A DNA stretch of 64,000 nucleotides from Heterodera schachtii (lineage: Eukaryota > Nematoda > Chromadorea > Rhabditida > Heteroderidae). The translations under genes and the position numbers were made by a program. Location of the stretch: positions 748,743 to 812,742 of the forward strand of contig SIJG01000047.1 in NCBI GenBank assembly GCA_023374025.1. The letters are read 5' to 3'. Positions 1 through 10,585 of this stretch are shown piece after piece (the stretch's first letter is position 1; each line of letters starts with the position of its first letter). The notes below the pieces were generated by a model. That model ran no database searches. It was given only the letters and a program-made list of their open reading frames with translations, and was not told the origin of the DNA.

Positions 1-72
1 GTAAAATTTAAAAATGTCCGAATTCTTAATTAACATTTAGCTGACCGTTTACCAAATGCAATTAAATTTCAG

Positions 73-1059
73 TTTCTGTTGGTCAACAGCAGGAAAAGGA
101 AAACGTTCAACAGAAATTGGATGGAAAATGTTCTGTGGTGGATAAAAACAATGTCGCGGGTGGGCACAAAAAATAATTGAAAATGTTAAAAAAACTCATT
201 AAATAAGCGATTAATAAACAATATTTAAATTTCATTTATTTTTAGCAACTTCAAAGGGTGGCGGTCATTCGCCGCCGCCGGCGGTTGTCCCTGTGCAAAT
301 TGCAAAGGTGGAAATCGTATTTTTCATAAATGCAAATTGAATTTCCATCAGGAATTTGCCAAATTGGATTCAACTAAATGTTTGGGATGCCACCATTTGT
401 CACAAAGACATCGAAATCAGCGGGCAAAGCCAATTGACGGTCAATTGTAAGGGCAACGGATTTGGTAATTAATTATGAAATTGAAATAAATATAATTAAA
501 TGCTTTTTTGAATTAGGATGGCACTCTGTGTTTGCGAAATTTCCCATCTCCAAATGTTGTCGTCCCTTAATTTTCTACTTCGAAATCAAAGTCACCAATT
601 TGGAAAGGTACATAAAATGATATTTTATGCATTTATTGATAACTTTTTCAAATATTTACATTTTATAGTTTTGTCTCGATTGGATTCGCCACCAAGGAAA
701 TGCCATTGGACGGAGCAATTGGACAGCATTTGAACAGTTACGGGTACCGAAGTGATGGTTCATTTGGCTGCAATTGTGTCAGTCGACCGTGTAAAATGGC
801 TTTTGGCACCATGCCAATGCCATTCAACGCGGCGATTGGAAAACAGAGGGACCGTCGCTACTTTGGGAGTGCCAATTGGCCATTTCCATTGGGATTTGTG
901 CCCGTGCCAATGCCATCGGACGGCGCATTGGCATTCCAATCGCCAGCATTTGCCACCGGAGATGTGGTCGGATGTGGCGTTTCTTTGGCCACTCGACAGA
1001 TCTTTTTGACGAAAAATGGCCGACGAATCGGTGGGCCAAACAAAATAAAAAAGCATTAA
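73..1059 (+). pseudogene. SPRY-domain gene, left tandem copy (broken)
   Basis: This is the 3' part of a coiled-coil/SPRY gene; its first exons lie outside the window. Exon matches to the intact copy at 4640-6798 are 73-159, 246-307, 352-464, 517-607 and 669-1059. Two lesions are visible by comparison. The exon starting at 352 carries one extra T, which shifts the frame at the start of the SPRY domain. In the last exon, short deletions after the NGRRIGGPNK segment create a stop at 1057-1059, so the final SPRY strands (homologous bases continue to about 1198) are lost. The splice sites are otherwise preserved. I read it as a recent pseudogene. A shortened product from a downstream start is possible but would lack half of the SPRY fold. 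Confidence 0.8.
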
Positions 1060-1616
1060 ATTTCCATTTGTCAGATGACTACTCTTTTTTCACTACAACT
1101 CCCGTCAATTCTCTGTTTCCATGCGTTTCTTTGTGGACTGGCGACAAAATTGAGGCCAATTTTGGGCCAAGTTTCAAATTCAATTTGGCCACTCTTTGAA
1201 CAAAACAGAAGCAACAATTCGGAAAGGACGATTGATTATTCATTTAATTAATTAATTATTTAATTATTCTTTTTTTTTCTTAATTTTATTTTTAATTTCG
1301 CTTTGTTTTTATGTTATGCTATATGGTTTTTTGTCAATGAATAAAATTTACTGTTTTATTATGTAGTCTTTTATTATTTGTTTTCCTTTTTCATTTAAAA
1401 ATCAGGTAAAAAGTGACAACCGAATAAATGTTAAGAAATTAGCTATTGTTAAAAATATTTAAATTCCCCAAAATCTCCTCTTTTTTCTTTCCACTCATTT
1501 TGATGGCATTTTATTAATAAAATACAAAGTTATTAAATTATGTGATAATTTAAATAAAAAAAGAAATTAATTATTTTTTATTACAAATAAAAATTAAGAC
1601 GAAAAAATTTAAAAAA

Positions 1617-1734
1617 GCTTACAACACCTTCGATTCCCAGGACGTCTCCGTTCCAAGTACTAAGAAGGCCCAACGTTGCTTAACTTGCCAGATCGGACGG
1701 GATGGCGTGTTTTCAACGTGGTATGGTCGTAAGC
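1617..1734 (-). rRNA. 5S ribosomal RNA (left copy)
   Basis: This is a 118-nt 5S rRNA gene on minus. It has the conserved GCTTACGACCATA 5' end, the GATCTGGCAAGTTAAGCAACG internal promoter/loop region, and a GTTGTAAGC 3' end that pairs with the 5' end. A T-run, the RNA polymerase III terminator, follows at once (plus-strand A-run at 1611-1616). It lies antisense and downstream of the SPRY gene, as does the second copy. The two copies are nearly identical; one difference I noted is gcgtgt against gcgtgc near 1707. Confidence 0.93.
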
Positions 1735-2364
1735 GAAAGGAATCCATTTGAAAGAAATTAAATAGTCAATTTTATAATGCATTTTTCTTTTTGGTTAATT
1801 AACACAGAACAAGGAATTGTTAATGTATTTATTTAGAATTCAATTAATTAATGTAAAAAAGAAGAAAAATTCAATATTTTTTTTCAAAATAAAAGAGAAA
1901 GAATTTGGAATTTTGGCACATTTTTAATAAATTTCCAAACTGGCAATTCGACAGAGAAATTAAAAAATGGATTACAAATTTTAAGATTCACAACAAATTC
2001 TTTTAAAACTCATAAATAAAGCTTTAAAACCTCCAATTTCAAAATTTGGTTAAGAAAAATAGGTTTTGCTGATGCTTTTAAGAAAGTCACATCCACCATT
2101 TTAGTGGTTAAAGTCGTTCATTTGAGGTGCCAATTTCCATTTTATTGTATTCCGTTTAGAAATCTAAAAAACCATTTCGGCACAAAATGCCAAAAAAGGC
2201 AAAATGGCGATATAAAGTCAAACTAATGTTCTAACCAAATCAAAAATGCTTTTTCAACCTTATCTCGGAAAATCAAGAGCGAATGAAGTTCTTTTCACCT
2301 CACAAATGAAGGTAATAGGAGAAAAATGAAGGGCATAAATTGAAAAATTTAATGAATTTTTTGG

Positions 2365-2930
2365 TGCTAGTGCGTTTCGTAAAACTGCCAATGGGTTCGA
2401 AAACAAAATGAGTAATATATATAAATTCATAACTTGGCCCAAATTCAACCAAATTAATATTTCATGGTATCATTCAATAGCTTTAATTGTTATCTTTCAG
2501 AATATATTTTTCCTAAATTTTTAACTTATGTATGAGAAAAGTTATAAAGCATTGAACACGCTATGTTTTTTGCAACGGTCATGCATATATAATTATTAAT
2601 GTTTTAAGTCTATAAAATTGAGCCGGATTAAATTATATATTTGATAGCCCTAAGAATCTCTATTTACCTTAAAATTTCAGAAAATTTCATTTAGTTTCAA
2701 AAAAGTTCTGTGCAAAAAATTCTGACTTAGGGTTTCCGAAATTTTGTGACAATAACTTTTCTCATACTTAAGCTAAAAATTTAGGAAAAATATATTCTGA
2801 AAGATAACAATTAAAGCTATTGAATGATACCATGAAATTTTAATTTGGTTGAATTTGGTCCAAGTTATGAATTTATATATATTACTCATTTTGTTTTCGA
2901 ACCCATTGGCAGTTTTACGAAACGCGCATG
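2365..2930. repeat. Foldback (inverted-repeat) element
   Basis: The left arm (about 2365-2545) is the reverse complement of the right arm (about 2752-2925). The shared segments include 'ggtatcattcaatagc' against 'gctattgaatgatacc', and 'cgaacccattggcagttt'. The spacer of about 200 bp has no coding potential. The half-motif 'tggtatcattcgatagccc', followed by a trailing 'aaaagttatgg', recurs near 27760, 33910, 34100, 42510 and 42690, so this is one member of a dispersed family. I see no target-site duplication with confidence. Bases 1740-2360 hold nothing else I can recognise. Confidence 0.75.
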
Positions 2931-3046
2931 GGTGGTGGCTTTAACAAAATACCCATTTGGCAGTTTTTACGAAACGCACCAGCACGAATTTTTTAAGAAA
3001 ATTAAATGCTCTTTTGAATTCAAAATGATTCTCTTAATCCTATGCC

Positions 3047-3073
3047 CAACGTCGCTTCACAGATCGGACGGGA
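3047..3073 (-). pseudogene. 5S rRNA fragment
   Basis: A segment of about 27 bp keeps the 5S signature around 'cagatcggacgggat' and 'cccaacgt.gctt', but lacks both ends and a few central bases. It sits between two foldback elements. It is a relic and is not expected to be transcribed. Confidence 0.6.
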
Positions 3074-3135
3074 TTTTACCCTAATTTTAAAGGTAATAAA
3101 TAAACACGTAAAAACCATAGAAAAACAATGGGGAA

Positions 3136-4114
3136 AATATTGATCATAGGCCCCAAACTCAAAAATGCTTAAAAACGGTCAGAATCGATGTAAAAAGGTT
3201 CGAAATGGGTTGGAAAAATAGAATTAGGGGCGCGCTTGCCCTTTTTCAGGATGAAAAGTGCCGAAAATGGAGTGCCAAACTCAGCTGGGACTCAAGTGAC
3301 CGCATTATAAAAAGCAGTCCAAAGACATTTTAAATATTTTTCTAGGGTAATTTTTGGCGCTGATCACGAATAAGACCTTTATTTTGCAAAATTCCGAACC
3401 CCGAACCCAAATTATGAAATCGAACCGACTATTTAATAGATCCTCAAAATTGTTAAAACTATTTTTAAACCAGCAGTCAGAAAATGGTAAAAGAACGTCA
3501 AATATAAAAGATTGAATTTAGCTTATTGCGCTAAAAAACCGCCGCACACTCGACTACGGCGGCCAGTAGGTGGGGCGAGACTACGGGCTACGGAAGAAGT
3601 CCGCGCGTGACCCGCAGGCGGTTGACTGATTGGCGGGGGCCCTTCGGGCCCCCGCAGTCAACCGCCTGTGGCGCTCGTCAGACTTTTTCCTCCGCCCTCC
3701 GTCTCGCCCCACTACTTGCTCCGTCTTCGCATGCTCCCTTTTGCGAAAGTTAGATTGTCTTCGATCCGTGTTCAGCAACCTCAAAACCCCTTAATAATAT
3801 GTTTTCTTTTATTTATAAATTTTGAGTTTTTGTTCGAATTTGGGTTCGGGGTTAGGAATTTTGCAAAATAAAGGTCACATTCGTGATCAGCGCCAAAAAT
3901 TACCCTAGAAAAATATTTAAAATGTCTTTGGACTGTTTTTTATAATGCGGTCACTTGAGTCCCAGCTGAGTTTGGCACTCCATTTTCGGCACTTTTCATC
4001 CTGAAAAAGGGCAAGCGCGCCCCTAATTCTATTTTTCCAACCCATTTCGAACCTTTTTACATCGATTCTGACCGTTTTTAAGCATTTTTGAGTTTGGGGC
4101 CTATGATCAATATT
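3136..4114. repeat. Foldback element 1 with GC-rich hairpin core
   Basis: A near-perfect palindrome of about 980 bp. The arms are 3136-3522 and 3748-4114, and share for example 'aatattgatcatagg', 'ggggcgcgc' and 'ttcgaaatgggttgg'. The arms are AT-rich and carry the 'attcgtgatcagcg' module seen in several other repeats here. The 225-bp centre (3523-3747) is strikingly GC-rich and is described separately. Short minus-strand reading frames in the arms are mirror images of each other and are not genes. Confidence 0.85.
3523..3747. repeat. GC-rich hairpin core, copy 1
   Basis: A 225-bp block, nearly identical to 23272-23496. At its centre is a long hairpin: an outer stem from 'ggcggttgact' with 'agtcaaccgcc', then an inner stem of G and C closed by a TTCG tetraloop ('ggcccttcgggcc'). 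The flanks of the hairpin are themselves imperfectly palindromic ('gtggggcgagac' against 'gtctcgcccca'). The base composition is completely unlike its AT-rich arms, which suggests transfer from another context or selection on structure. Confidence 0.85.
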
Positions 4115-4484
4115 TACCAACAATGGCTCTATTATAGTTTTTCTTTTATTAAAGCTCAAAGTTTTATTAATTGCATGAGTAAAACACTCGAATTTTGAAA
4201 CTTAGCGATTCTAATTAAAAATTTTTGAAAATTCACGCCCACTTAAAAATTGTCCATCTCATTTTTCGTTGTTCAACTTTTTAAGCCCTAATCGTAGCAT
4301 TATGCTTTACTTTTTTCCCAACTTGGATTAAAAATTCGTTTCTCACCCATTTTTTAGCTTATCATTTTGCTCAACAACAAAAGCCAAAAAAATGGATTAA
4401 TTATTTCTTTGAAAGAGCGTATTTAATTGATTGATATATGACACAATTTTGCCTAATTACTTTTGTCTACAAATGCCGCCACCC

Positions 4485-4492
4485 TATAAAAG
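4485..4492 (+). promoter_or_regulatory. TATA box of the intact SPRY gene
   Basis: TATAAAAG lies about 155 bp upstream of the ATG at 4640, in a short GC-richer stretch ('gccgccaccc'). A start of transcription near 4515-4525 would give a 5' leader of about 120 nt. The stretch 4115-4480 is otherwise plain intergenic DNA. Confidence 0.55.
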
Positions 4493-4639
4493 GCGAACAG
4501 ATTCAGCGCATAACAGCAAATATTCATTCATTTATTTGGCACTGATAAATGTTATTTGCCAAATTTAAATTTCAATAAAATTTAAAATTTTTTAAAATAT
4601 TTCTTAGATTGCACAATACCTTTTCTTCAAATTGAAACA

Positions 4640-6798
4640 ATGTCATCATCCATCGCTTCGCCAGATGCATTTTTCCGTTCAGAAACTGATCAGGGTAATA
4701 GAAAAATTTGTAAAAAGAATTCAAAAATAGAAAATAATTATTTTTAAAAAATACAAAATTTAAATTTTTATCACCAACAGCAGAAGCAGAAGAAGTGAGC
4801 AAATATGAAGTGTTAAGTTGGCACGGACTTTTGGGTGATCAATTGTCAGCTGAATTGTTCGTCACTGATCAGCAGCTGCTGAAGGTGGGCCATTTTTGAA
4901 TGGACAAATGATCAAACAGCGGAAGGGGAGGGGAGGCCAAAAACAGAGAAATATTTTTGGGAAATTTATTTCAAAATTTCCTCTTCGTTTTAAAAGTGTT
5001 CCAATGATATAAAATTATAAGGAGAAAGGGCCGCCGACCTATTCCTAGGGCAATTAAATGGCATTTTGCCAAAACCATTCAATTATGAAATGAAGACAAA
5101 TCAGGAATTTATTTATTGGACTGAACCATTTTTATTTAAGGAATGCCGAGAAAAACTTGCCAACTCCGAATTGAGGGAAAAGAAATTGTTGTGGAATAAC
5201 GGGGAACTGAATGCTGAGAATGTGAGAAAAAAGAAAAACGATGAAATTTCAGAGGGCGAGGGGCCTAAATTGAGAAAATTTCACTTTTTTTAATTCAGAG
5301 GGCACTCAAAGCAGAGTTGGAAAAGCAGAAACGGATGACGGAACACATTGAATTGAAGGCAAAAGTCTTCAACATGGAGCAGGAAAAGCAGCAATTCGAG
5401 AAAAAATACGGTAGGGAGAATTTTGAAAATTAATTATAAATTTCCAATACCGTATCCCGAGACTTACTGTTAAATTGGCATTTCATTTTTAGTTTCTGTC
5501 GAAGTGTTCAATTCATTGGTGGAACGCATCAAACAATTGGAAAATCAGCAGCAGAAGAAAGAGGAGGGCAGAAATGGTAAAAATGAAAAAAAAGGCATAA
5601 AATTTAAAAATGTCCGAATTCTTAATTAACATTTAGCTGACCGTTTACCAAATGCAATTAAATTTCAGTTTCTGTTGGTCAACAGCAGGAAAAGGAAAAC
5701 GTTCAACAGAAATTGGATGGAAAATGTTCTGTGTTGGACAAAAATAATGTCGCGGGTGGGCACAAAAAATAATTGAAAATGTTAAAAAAACTCATTAAAT
5801 AAGCGATTAATAAACAATATTTAAATTTCATTTATTTTTAGCAACTTCAAAGGGTGGCGGTCATTCGCCGCCGCCGGCGGTTGTCCCTGTGCAAATTGCA
5901 AAGGTGGAAATCGTATTTTTCATAAAGGCAAATTGAATTTCCAGGAATTGCCAAATTGGATTCAACTAAATGTTTGGGATGCCACCATTTGTCACAAAGA
6001 CATCGAAATCAGCGGGCAAAGCCAATTGACGGTCAATTGTAAGGGCAACGGATTTGGTAATTAATTATGAAATTGAAATAAATATAATTAAATGCTTTTT
6101 TGAATTAGGATGGCACTCTGTGTTTGCGAAATTTCCCATCTCCAAATGTTGTCGTCCCTTAATTTTCTACTTCGAAATCAAAGTCACCAATTTGGAAAGG
6201 TACATAAAATGATATTTTATGCATTTATTGATAACTTTTTCAAATATTTACATTTTATAGTTTTGTCTCGATTGGATTCGCCACCAAGGAAATGCCATTG
6301 GACGGAGCAATTGGACAGCATTTGAACAGTTACGGGTACCGAAGTGATGGTTCATTTGGCTGCAATTGTGTCAGTCGACCGTGTAAAATGGCTTTTGGCA
6401 CCATGCCAATGCCATTCAACGCGGCGATTGGAAAACAGAGGGACCGTCGCTACGTTGGGAGTGCCAATTGGCCATTTCCATTGGGATTTGTGCCCGTGCC
6501 AATGCCATCGGACGGCGCATTGGCATTCCAATCGCCAGCATTCTCCACCGGAGATGTGGTCGGATGTGGCGTTTCTTTGGCCACTCGACAGATCTTTTTG
6601 ACGAAAAATGGCCGACGAATTGGTGGGCCAAACAAAATTAAAAAAGCAATTAATTTAAATTTCCATTTGTCAGATGACTACTCTTTTTTCACTACAACTC
6701 CCGTCAATTCTCTGTTTCCATGCGTTTCTTTGTGGACTGGCGACAAAATTGAGGCCAATTTTGGGCCAAGTTTCAAATTCAATTTGGCTACTCTTTGA
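4640..6798 (+). CDS. Coiled-coil / SPRY-domain (RanBPM-like) protein, intact, 10 exons
   Basis: Ten exons join in frame with GT-AG introns: 4640-4694, 4781-4884, 5105-5221, 5299-5410, 5493-5576, 5669-5755, 5842-5903, 5945-6056, 6109-6199, 6261-6798. They total 1,362 nt and 453 aa. The start MSSSIASPDAFFRSETDQ is polar with no signal peptide, so this is probably an intracellular protein and not a secreted SPRYSEC effector. Residues about 90-180 are rich in E, K, Q and L (LEKQKR, VERIKQLENQQQKK) and look like a coiled coil. A PPPAVVPVQIAK linker leads to the SPRY domain (about 208-453), with VWDATICHKDIEI, GWHSVFAKFPI, IGFATKEMPLDG, GDVVGCGVSLATRQIFLTKNG and LFPCVSL. SPRY domains are protein-binding platforms; the partner is unknown. 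The SPRY core carries an extra proline/methionine-rich insert. Exon 3 (5105) is the least certain boundary. The fifth and sixth exons both start with a VSV codon set, suggesting exon duplication. Confidence 0.85.
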
Positions 6799-7172
6799 AG
6801 AAAGTCGAAGAAACAACGGAAAAGGGCGATTAATCATTCATTAATTAATTCTTTTTTTCATTGTTTTATTTTCAATTTCACATTTATTTTCAATTTTTTA
6901 TATTATTTTATCATGCGTATTTGTTAACGACTATTAATTTACTGTTTTATTTTGCTAATTATTTATTATTTGTTTTCCTTTTTCGTGTAAAGATTTGGTT
7001 AAAAGGGACCACCGAAGCAAATATTGAAGCTGAAGAAATTAGCAATTTCAAGAAATTATTAAAAATATTAAATTCCCCAAAAGGTTTTAACAAAATACAA
7101 ACTCTTAGGAATATAAAATTAAATTTAAGACAAAATATTTCATTTTCTTACAAAATAAAAATTTAAAAAAAA

Positions 7173-7290
7173 GCTTACAACACCTTCGATTCCCAGGACG
7201 TCTCCGTTCCAAGTACTAAGAAGGCCCAACGTTGCTTAACTTGCCAGATCGGACGGGATGGCGTGCTTTCAACGTGGTATGGTCGTAAGC
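7173..7290 (-). rRNA. 5S ribosomal RNA (right copy)
   Basis: A 118-nt 5S rRNA gene, antisense to and downstream of the intact SPRY gene. It has the same box A/C-type internal control region and 5'/3' pairing as the copy at 1617-1734, with a T-run terminator beyond the 3' end (plus-strand A-run at 7165-7172). All diagnostic stems appear intact. Confidence 0.94.
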
Positions 7291-7552
7291 GAAAGAGATC
7301 CATTTGAAATCAATTAAATAGTCAATTTGATAATGCATTTTTCTTTTTGGTTAATTTAACACAACAAAAAATGTTAATTTGCGAAAATTTTTCATTTCTG
7401 TGACTGCTCGCTCCCGCTCCCGTTGTTTGTTTGTTTTTTAATCGCTTCCCCGTCCGTTGCACCCTGTCCCTCCCCAAAAAATTAACTTGTTTCCCTTCGC
7501 CGCAATTTTGCCCCCTTTCTTTCCCACGATCGCAAAAGTGCGAAATTGGGTT

Positions 7553-7907
7553 AGCCGACATTTGCGGATCAAATGTCTGGGTAGAATTGTCTAAAAACAA
7601 AAAAAAACAAAATTTGTTTTTTCAAAATTCGATGACCTAAATGCTTAAAGGAAATCTAATCTACTTATGCAATTAACAATCCATTTCTTGTTAATATTAA
7701 TTGTTTGTCATTATAAAAAATTTAAGCTCTTGGTCTACCAAGGCATGGAAGTGAAACACCAAAAAATTTTCCTAGGTATAAAATTCTAGAACAGACTTTT
7801 TTATAAAGTAAAGCAAATTTTTTATTTTAGTTCTATTATAGGTTAGAATATCTTGTTCTAGCTAATCTCTCCCAGCAAGAAAAACATTTGGTCCGCAAAT
7901 GTCGGTC
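7553..7907. repeat. MITE-like inverted repeat
   Basis: A terminal motif 'ccgacatttgcgg.tcaaatgt' at 7554 recurs inverted at 7885-7907 ('acatttggtccgcaaatg'). The interior is AT-rich and noncoding. An extra 'tccgcaaatgtcg' follows the right end, and a related half-copy lies at about 15698-15715. No target duplication was confirmed. The neighbouring 7380-7550 and 7920-8200 are pyrimidine-rich but show no gene I can defend. Confidence 0.45.
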
Positions 7908-9507
7908 CGCAAATGTCGCACTACGGCGAAATTGTCCGTCCGTTCTCTCCCTCATAAAAAATCATTTGTTCGCCAAATTTTCCCCCCTCCAAAGTACGTG
8001 TGATCGGATCCATATTAGTTGTAAAATTATCAAATTCACTTTTGGTCCCATCTTTTTATTCCTTTGTCCGTTTCCTAGTAAACGGCCCCCAATTGCTTCC
8101 AAATTCACACTTCATCTAAAGGCGTTCAATGCTATTCAATTGCCCTCCCCCGCTCTCACTCTCTCTCTCCCTCTCTTTTCCATTCCCCGTGCCTTGGGCC
8201 ATTTCTGATCAAACCCTTTTCCTGGCCTCCTTCATAAATTGTATAACTAAAGAAACAATGATGGTTAATTGTAAAGATACAACCTAATTTTCTGTCTTTC
8301 ACCAGGGCATACATGAATAATAGTGATAAGTTCTTCTCTTCTCTGTGGATACTTTTCATTGCTCCATCAGTGCCCTCAAAACAAATTTCTTTTAGATGTC
8401 GTCTGTCACTGAGCCGCTCAAAAAGTAGAAAATGTAGTCGATCTTGAAGTTTTCACCTTCAACAAGCAATTCCCCACCCGAGATGACAAAAGTTATTGGA
8501 AACAACGGGGCGACAAAAATCAGCGTTTTCTGTTTTTAATTTCTGATTTTACATTTTTTAATATAATTAAATATATTTTTTGTGAAATTTACCTTGATTT
8601 TTTAAATTACCAATTATTGAATCGATTATCACTGCCATGGAAGCATCACTTGCCGTACCAATTGCTCCAGATACAAGCGCTTGTGCTGTTCCAAGACTTT
8701 TCAATGAATTTAAAATTCGAGCGGTAGCCCCAATGGCGGCGACAGGACCAGCACTTGCTCGAGCAAATTGTGTCGAGAGCAACAAAAAATAAAATAAACT
8801 GCGACATCATCAACAAAGATAGATTTTTTTCTTCCTTGTGTATGCTTTTCAATTCTTCATCATTGTCGTTGAAGCAAATTTCCATCAATGATAGACGACC
8901 AGTTAAGCGCTCGAGCAAATCGAAGATGTAGTCGAGAGAAAAGTTTCACGTTCGACAAGGATCTCGCCATCGCAATGAAGAATGTGATTAGAAAAACGGG
9001 GCCAACAATTCAACTTTTCCTTAATTCAATAGTATCTTTTGCTTTCTTTTAATTAAATATTTGGGTTCGATCAAATTTTTAATAATATTTATTTTAACTT
9101 TTATTGACTGTATTTAATATTAAACAAATTATTTATTATGAACCTTTATTTCGAACACTTTCAATTATCGTATCGATAATCAAAGCCATAGACGAATCAC
9201 CTTGCAGTTCCGACCGCTCCCGACACAATTTCTTCGGCTCCTTTTAAGCGAACTACTTAGTCGTGCCGTTCCCCCGAGAATTGCGATGGGCCCGCATTAA
9301 CGGTCGAGAGCAGCAAAAAATAATTAAAATAAATTTTAATTGTATTTTAAAAATTCAGTGTCTGAATATGACAAATAATTTTCCAACGCTTTAAATAGAC
9401 AAAACAAAGGGCAAATGAAACCAACCTTTGTCTTTCGTTTTGTGTGCCTATTTAAAGCGGTCTAAATTAGGTTTTGTCACATTCAGACATTGATTTTTTA
9501 AAATAAA

Positions 9508-9714
9508 ATGAAAATTTATTTGTATTATTTTTTGCTGCTCTCGACAGTTAATACCGAGCCCATCGCAATTCTCGGGGCAACGGCACGACTAATTAGTTCG
9601 CTTAAAAGAGCCGAAGAAATTGTGTCGGGAGCGGTCGGAACTGCAGGTGATGCGTCTATGGCTTTGATTATCGATACGATAATTGAAAGGGTTCGAAATA
9701 AAGGTTCAGAATAA
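9508..9714 (+). CDS. Small putative secreted protein, family A exon (right arm)
   Basis: A 68-residue open frame with a hydrophobic N-terminus (MKIYLYYFLLLSTVNTEP) that looks like a signal peptide. It is followed by ILGATARLISSLKRAEEIVSGAVGTAGDASMALIIDTIIERV. Homologous exons lie at about 10064-10256 on plus and, inverted, at 9175-9310 and 8590-8785. I do not recognise the family. A second exon type follows each copy in the paralogues. Here that continuation, around 9830-10030, is frame-broken, and the donor (G|GTTCAG) is weak, so this may be a truncated or dead gene. Confidence 0.45.
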   Translation: MKIYLYYFLLLSTVNTEPIAILGATARLISSLKRAEEIVSGAVGTAGDASMALIIDTIIERVRNKGSE

Positions 9715-9849
9715 AATAATTTGTTTAATATTAAATACAGTCAATAAAAATTAAATTAAATATTATTAAAAATTTGATCGAACCCAAAATATTTAATTAA
9801 AAGAAAGCAAAAGATACTATTGAATTAAGGAAAAGTTGAATTGTTGGCC

Positions 9850-10040
9850 CCGTTTTTCTAATCACATTCTTCATTGCGATGGCGAGATCCTTGTCGAACG
9901 TGAAACTTTTCTCTCGACTACATCTTCGATTTGCTCGAGCGCTTAACTGGTCGTCTATCATTGATGGAAATTTGCTTCAACGACAATGATGAAGAATTGA
10001 AAAGCATACACAAGGAAGAAAAAAATCTATCTTTGTTGAT
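9850..10040 (+). pseudogene. Family B exon, copy 1 (damaged)
   Basis: This matches the exon at 10320-10585: an ILVE-type segment, then YIFDLLERL-like and GRLSLMEICFNDNDEELK, then SIHKEEKNLSLLMM. The second half is open in one frame (9931-10203), the first half only in another, so at least one indel separates them. An inverted partner lies at about 8815-9005. Function is unknown. Confidence 0.45.
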
Positions 10041-10063
10041 GATGTCGCAGTTTATTTTATTTT

Positions 10064-10585
10064 TTGTTGCTCTCGACACAATTTGCTCGAGCAAGTGCTG
10101 GTCCTGTCGCCGCCATTGGGGCTACCGCTCGAATTTTAAATTCATTGAAAAGTCTTGGAACAGCACAAGCGCTTGTATCTGGAGCAATTGGTACGGCAAG
10201 TGATGCTTCCATGGCAGTGATAATCGATTCAATAATTGGTAATTTAAAAAATCAAGGTAAATTTCACAAAAAATATATTTAATTATATTAAAAAATGTAA
10301 AATCAGAAATTAAAAACAGAAAACGCTGATTTTTGTCGCCCCGTTGTTTCCAATAACTTTTGTCATCTCGGGTGGGGAATTGCTTGTTGAAGGTGAAAAC
10401 TTCAAGATCGACTACATTTTCTCTTTTTGAGCGGCTCAGTGACAGACGACATCTAAAAGAAATTTGTTTTGAGGGCACTGATGGAGCAATGAAAAGTATC
10501 CACAGAGAAGAGAAGAACTTATCACTATTATTCATGTATGCCCTGGTGAAAGACAGAAAATTAGAAGTGTATCTTTGCAATTAAC
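10064..10585 (+). pseudogene. Unrecognised two-exon gene (families A+B), copy 2
   Basis: Exon A (about 10064-10256) reads GPVAAIGATARILNSLKS and TASDASMAVIIDSIIGN, and ends at AATCAAG|GTAAAT. Exon B follows an acceptor near 10316 and reads TLIFVAPLFPITFVISGG, ELLVEGENFKIDYIF, LFERLSDRRHLKEICF and KSIHREEKNLSLLFMYALV. No ATG lies in frame upstream of exon A, unlike the neighbour at 9508. The ELLVE and LFERL parts of exon B are in different frames ('ttctctttttgagcgg'). The same junction is also broken in the inverted copy near 8420. I see no known domain. Confidence 0.5.

Larger units (their letters stand above)
1..7330. repeat. Tandem duplication of about 5.6 kb (SPRY + 5S unit)
   Basis: Bases 3-1740 match 5599-7320 almost continuously, including introns, the 3' flank and the 5S gene. 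The offset is about 5,596 bp, so the window opens inside the left unit. Small indels and substitutions distinguish the copies (for example 'tgtggtggat' near 132 against 'tgtgttggac' in the right copy). In the 1200-1610 and 6800-7170 flanks I see only AT-rich DNA with an oligo-T-rich stretch. Confidence 0.9.

Noticed and set aside
760..1056. Overlapping frames on both strands inside the SPRY exon (also 6416-6635)
   Set aside because: They are shadows of the SPRY coding frame, which has clear domain motifs and phased introns.
1400..1800. Spliced-leader RNA gene beside 5S rRNA
   Set aside because: In several nematodes SL1 genes accompany 5S genes, but I found no SL1-like sequence near either copy.
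3917..4159. 80-codon minus frame in the first foldback
   Set aside because: It mirrors the other arm of the inverted repeat and contains no conserved motif.
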